64,000 nucleotides of DNA from Mucilaginibacter_A sp964251965. GTDB lineage: Bacteria; Bacteroidota; Bacteroidia; Sphingobacteriales; Sphingobacteriaceae. The DNA is taken from assembly GCA_964251965.1 (NCBI GenBank), contig CAXULQ010000009.1:1-64000 (forward strand), read 5' to 3'. Numbering within the stretch: the first letter of the stretch is position 1; every line of letters starts with the position of its first letter. The translations under genes were made by a program, and so were the position numbers. Below, in pieces: positions 61,277 to 64,000 of the stretch. The notes beneath the pieces are model-generated. The model saw only the letters and a list, made by a program, of their open reading frames with translations, was not told the DNA's origin and searched no databases.

Positions 61277-62302
61277 TCAGATGGTTTGTAAAAAAGCCAT
61301 TGTATTTACGCCATCGGCATAATCCCATAAACGCGGTTGCTGGCTTTCGCCAAAACCAACAAAAGTTACTTCCGCATCATTTAGCTGCATACCACTTACC
61401 ACGCATTGTATCGCGTTTTTTTGTTCATTTAGCTTATACGTGGCGTTGTTAAGATCGGTATAAAAATCATAATATAAAACCGCTAAAGGCGAAGCTGATT
61501 TTTCATCTTGCTTCAACAACAAAAAACCATTGTCGAGATGTTTGGCCTGGTTAACCAAGTAAATGGATTTGTTGTAATCGTAATTGTTGTTGTATTTATG
61601 GTGATTGATGATAGGCTGAAAAGATTCTATCGCACGAAAAAAAATGCCAAAATCATAATCCTCGGGCACTAAAACTTTGGAAACACTGCGGCAGCCCAAT
61701 CCAAAGTAATCAAAAATATCGTGCCCCAGTTTTTGTAAATCTTCTTCATTTTCAAAACCAGACAGCAAAGCCAAACTGTTCCTGTTTTTACGGATAATAT
61801 TTGGCACTTTGCTAAAATAGTACTCGAAATAGCGCGAAGTATTGTTGCTTCCCGTTGCCATTACCGTATCGAAGTTGGCCAATCGTTCGGTAAATTCGTA
61901 TCGGTTTGCAAACTCTGGCTCCAAAGAAACCCATCGTTTTAAAATATAACTGATTAACCTCGAATCATTTGCAGAAGCTTTAATCATAGCAAAATGCCCA
62001 GAAACCAATACGCAGAGCACATCATGAAAACCAACTAAAGGAATATTGCCTGCGAGCACCAACCCAACTTTTTTACCGGTAAAAACAGTACCGGCATCCT
62101 TTGGCAGCCATTTTTCCAAATCCTTTTGGTTCAGCATTTTGCCGATTGCCTGCACTGCCTGCAAAACATTTTCTGGTGTAAACCAGGCGTTGTACTGGCG
62201 TTCCTGTGCTATCAATTGTAAAAGTTCTTCGGATGGGTTTAACAGTTCTTCGCATAAACCAATCAAAGTTTCTGTTAAAGTGTGTTTAATCAATTCTGAC
62301 AT
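61277..62302 (-). CDS. Acyl-CoA reductase (LuxC-like)
   Basis: 341 aa from the ATG at 62302; the longer open frame would start inside the divergent promoter. The LuxC-like aldehyde-dehydrogenase fold is recognised by GLVLAGNIPLVGFHDVLCVL and VMATGSNNTSRYFEYYF. It reduces acyl-CoA to aldehyde with NADPH. It is divergent from the ferredoxin gene, a common pair in Bacteroidota. Confidence 0.85.
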   Translation of the reverse strand: MSELIKHTLTETLIGLCEELLNPSEELLQLIAQERQYNAWFTPENVLQAVQAIGKMLNQKDLEKWLPKDAGTVFTGKKVGLVLAGNIPLVGFHDVLCVLVSGHFAMIKASANDSRLISYILKRWVSLEPEFANRYEFTERLANFDTVMATGSNNTSRYFEYYFSKVPNIIRKNRNSLALLSGFENEEDLQKLGHDIFDYFGLGCRSVSKVLVPEDYDFGIFFRAIESFQPIINHHKYNNNYDYNKSIYLVNQAKHLDNGFLLLKQDEKSASPLAVLYYDFYTDLNNATYKLNEQKNAIQCVVSGMQLNDAEVTFVGFGESQQPRLWDYADGVNTMAFLQTI

Positions 62303-62322
62303 ATAAATAGCAAAGCTTAAAA

Positions 62323-62350
62323 CTTGAAAATGCAAAATTTGTTATCTTTG
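62323..62350 (+). promoter_or_regulatory. Promoter of the ferredoxin gene
   Basis: CTTG at 62323-62326, 16 bases, then TATCTTTG at 62343-62350, a good match to the Bacteroidota -33/-7 consensus. Confidence 0.65.
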
Positions 62351-62418
62351 TGGAACATAACTGTACAGCGGAATTGCCGTATAGCAAATGTATCATTTAG
62401 CTTTTTAGGATTTAACTT

Positions 62419-62772
62419 ATGGCGATTAAAATTACCGATGAATGTATCAACTGCGGGGCTTGCGAACCGGAGTGTCCCAACAATGCCATTTATGATGCTG
62501 GTGCCGCCTGGAAATTTTCTGAAGGGACAGCTTTAAAAGGAATTATTGATTTTGGAGATGGTTCTACTTTAAATGCCGAAGAGCCAAATTCTGCAATTTC
62601 CGACGAGGTTTATTATATCGTTTCTGATAAATGTACTGAATGCGTAGGTTTTCATGACGAACCGCAATGTGCAGCCGTTTGCCCGGTTGATTGCTGTGTG
62701 GACGATGAAGATGTGCGTGAAACTAAAGAAGAATTGCTGGCTAAAAAAACTTGGCTGCACATGGAAGAATAG
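62419..62772 (+). CDS. 4Fe-4S ferredoxin (two clusters)
   Basis: 117 aa. The first cluster motif CINCGACEPECP and the second CTECVGFHDEPQCAAVCP are intact. It carries electrons in the cytoplasm. It is divergent from the acyl-CoA reductase and upstream of the NlpC/P60 gene. Confidence 0.95.
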   Translation: MAIKITDECINCGACEPECPNNAIYDAGAAWKFSEGTALKGIIDFGDGSTLNAEEPNSAISDEVYYIVSDKCTECVGFHDEPQCAAVCPVDCCVDDEDVRETKEELLAKKTWLHMEE

Positions 62773-62836
62773 TTTTTATAATTGAACTTTTAAAGGGAAT
62801 GCAAGGTTTGTGTTCCCTTTTTTTATATCTTCAAAA

Positions 62837-63601
62837 ATGCAATATGGTTTAATTAATCTGGCTATAGTTCCGTTAAGGGAAGAAGCAGTGCACCGCGCCC
62901 AACAGGTATCACAATTGCTGTTTGGCGAAGGTTTCCTGGTGTTGGATAAGAAAGGCGAATGGTTAAAAATCCAGGCAAAAGACGATGGATATATCGGTTG
63001 GATGCAAGCCCAGCAATGTGTTTTATTTGATGGCGAACTGTTTGATCAAATTAAACAAAAGCAATTACAATTAACGCATGATGCAGTTACGGTTGTGCAT
63101 AAACATATCGGTAATTCTTTTTTGTATTTACCTGCGGGAAGCCGGATAGATGGCCTTGAACACGGAAAGTTTATTATCGGCGCAACTACTTTTGAACTGT
63201 TGCAGCCTCTTTCTAACCCTCCGGAAAGCTTAATTGCTTATGCACATACTTTTTTAAATACGCCTTATTTGTGGGGTGGCCGTACGCATTTTGGTATTGA
63301 TTGCTCTGGCTTTGCACAAGCTGTTTACAAGCAAAGCGGCATACAATTAAAACGCGATGCCTGGCAACAAGCCGAACAAGGTAAGTTAGTGGATTTTTTA
63401 CAAGCCGCTTTACCTGGCGATTTAGCTTTTTTTGATAACGAAGAAGGCAGGATTATCCACGTTGGCATTATGCTGAATAACGAACAGATTATTCATGCTT
63501 CGGGAAGTGTAAAAATTGATCGGATTGATAACCAGGGCATTTATTCCGCAACGCAAAAAAAATATACACACAATCTGCGCATTATCAAACGCTTCTTTTA
63601 G
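62837..63601 (+). CDS. NlpC/P60 peptidase with N-terminal SH3-like domains
   Basis: 254 aa from the ATG at 62837. An SH3-like region (residues about 15-60 and 75-125) precedes the NlpC/P60 domain with catalytic C156 (FGIDCSGFAQ), H208 (IIHVGIM) and H220 (IIHASG). It hydrolyses cell-wall peptides. No signal peptide is obvious, so it may act on recycled peptides in the cytoplasm, as dipeptidyl-peptidase VI types do. Bases 63589-63600 contain a one-mismatch dispersed motif ending in the stop codon. Confidence 0.9.
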   Translation: MQYGLINLAIVPLREEAVHRAQQVSQLLFGEGFLVLDKKGEWLKIQAKDDGYIGWMQAQQCVLFDGELFDQIKQKQLQLTHDAVTVVHKHIGNSFLYLPAGSRIDGLEHGKFIIGATTFELLQPLSNPPESLIAYAHTFLNTPYLWGGRTHFGIDCSGFAQAVYKQSGIQLKRDAWQQAEQGKLVDFLQAALPGDLAFFDNEEGRIIHVGIMLNNEQIIHASGSVKIDRIDNQGIYSATQKKYTHNLRIIKRFF

Positions 63602-63607
63602 CAGCAA

Positions 63608-63645
63608 AAAAAATGGAACGTTAACCAAATAACGTTCCATTTTTT
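63608..63645 (+). terminator. Terminator of the NlpC/P60 gene
   Basis: AAAAAATGGAACGTT (63608-63622) and AACGTTCCATTTTTT (63631-63645), a 15-bp perfect stem with an 8-base loop. Symmetric, so it may also serve the convergent DUF4142 gene. Confidence 0.9.
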
Positions 63646-63651
63646 ATATGA

Positions 63652-63663
63652 TAAAAACAGTAT
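63652..63663 (-). repeat. Dispersed motif, sister core
   Basis: TAAAAACAGTAT, 3 bases 3' of the DUF4142 stop codon; the complement continues TCATATAAAAAATG. Confidence 0.62.
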
Positions 63664-63666
63664 CAA

Positions 63667-64000
63667 TTACATCTTTTTATCAATCGCTTTGATCATAGTT
63701 TGGTGCATTTTTAACACTGGAAGTGTAGTTGAAGCAAAAGATTTTACATCGGCGTCTTTTCCGTTTTTAGATTCGTCTTCAAACATTTTTACATCTTTGT
63801 CATGGTCATCAACCATCGCTTTTACGTAAGCTTTGTCAAAATCTTTACCCGTTTTTTTGCTGAGGCCGTCTATTACTTTTTGCTCATCGTTACCTACAAC
63901 CGCTGGCAGTGTAATGTTTTTTTGTTTGGCTAAAGCTTTCATTTGGTCATTTGCTTTGGTATGGTCTGTTACCATTTTAGCACCAAAAGCTTTAACATCC
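63667..64000 (-). CDS. DUF4142 domain protein, 5' end beyond the window
   Basis: At least 111 residues, cut at the right edge. VKAFGAKMVTDHTKAN, DFDKAYVKAMVDDHDKDVKM and LPVLKMHQTMIKAIDKK are DUF4142 (ferritin-like four-helix) features. Members are usually exported; the signal would lie outside the window. Confidence 0.9.
   Translation of the reverse strand, partial: DVKAFGAKMVTDHTKANDQMKALAKQKNITLPAVVGNDEQKVIDGLSKKTGKDFDKAYVKAMVDDHDKDVKMFEDESKNGKDADVKSFASTTLPVLKMHQTMIKAIDKKM

Noticed and set aside
4335..63663. The dispersed motif as CRISPR repeats
   Set aside because: Copies are scattered singly across 60 kb with irregular spacing and occur inside genes; no array, spacers or cas genes are present.

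Overview
The window looks like a chromosome segment from a member of the Bacteroidota, most likely a Sphingobacteriaceae relative (Mucilaginibacter/Pedobacter type). The signs are a giant PKD adhesin with a gliding-motility/type IX secretion (T9SS) type B C-terminus followed at once by a PorP/SprF gene, a Bacteroidota-style kdp locus (split KdpD, OmpL-like porins, NtrC-type regulator), DUF1501/DUF1800 and DUF6799 genes, promoters of the form TTTG-N17/18-TANNTTTG, and few visible Shine-Dalgarno sequences. The sequence shows these features; the lineage is inferred. No rRNA, tRNA, CRISPR array or transposase was seen.

Layout. 85-4143 (minus): an AT-rich defence-like operon with a Dam-type adenine methylase, a PD-(D/E)xK nuclease joined to a DGQHR domain, a DUF6922 protein and an AbiEii nucleotidyltransferase. 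4144-4868: non-coding, with MITE-like palindromes. 4869-9665: Bro-N protein, zinc alcohol dehydrogenase plus a small membrane-anchored protein, a Panacea (SocA-like) two-gene module, and an aldo/keto reductase. 9816-27288 (all minus): a large potassium region containing an NtrC-type regulator, kup, a 27-aa membrane ORF, kdpF, kdpA, kdpB, kdpC, two porins around a YnfA-family gene, a truncated porin, a second kdpA, a kinase-less kdpD, and a separate histidine kinase. 27482-28688: a winged-helix/nucleotidyltransferase pair resembling a type IV toxin-antitoxin. 28714-35551: DUF1501/DUF1800, CHAD plus CYTH, sugar isomerase-like, monooxygenase and cupin genes. 35561-42868: PorP/SprF and the 2095-aa T9SS adhesin. 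43319-44645: a tandemly duplicated RelE/ParE-type toxin-antitoxin module with the remnant of a third copy. 44718-58211: two paralogous M1 peptidases, small exported proteins, an M28 peptidase, a thioesterase, a ModF-like ABC protein and a PAS protein that ends in a DHp domain. 58260-64000: dnaJ/grpE, ftsE, acyl-CoA reductase, ferredoxin, an NlpC/P60 peptidase and the edge of a DUF4142 gene.

The most unusual signal is not a gene. A short motif with core ATGCTTCTTTTA (reverse TAAAAGAAGCAT), usually followed by YC, three variable bases and TAAAAAT, occurs at least 28 times exactly and about a dozen more times with one mismatch. A sister core, ATACTGTTTTTA or ATGCTGTTTTTA, adds about 13 copies. 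Intergenic copies lie mostly just 3' of stop codons, several as facing pairs that form hairpins. Other copies sit inside genes in three different reading frames, so the DNA rather than the protein is conserved. Density, AT-rich flank and inverted pairs resemble the DNA uptake sequences of Pasteurellaceae and Neisseria; REP-like elements are the main alternative. The AT-rich defence operon and the Panacea module contain no copy I could find, as expected for recent arrivals.
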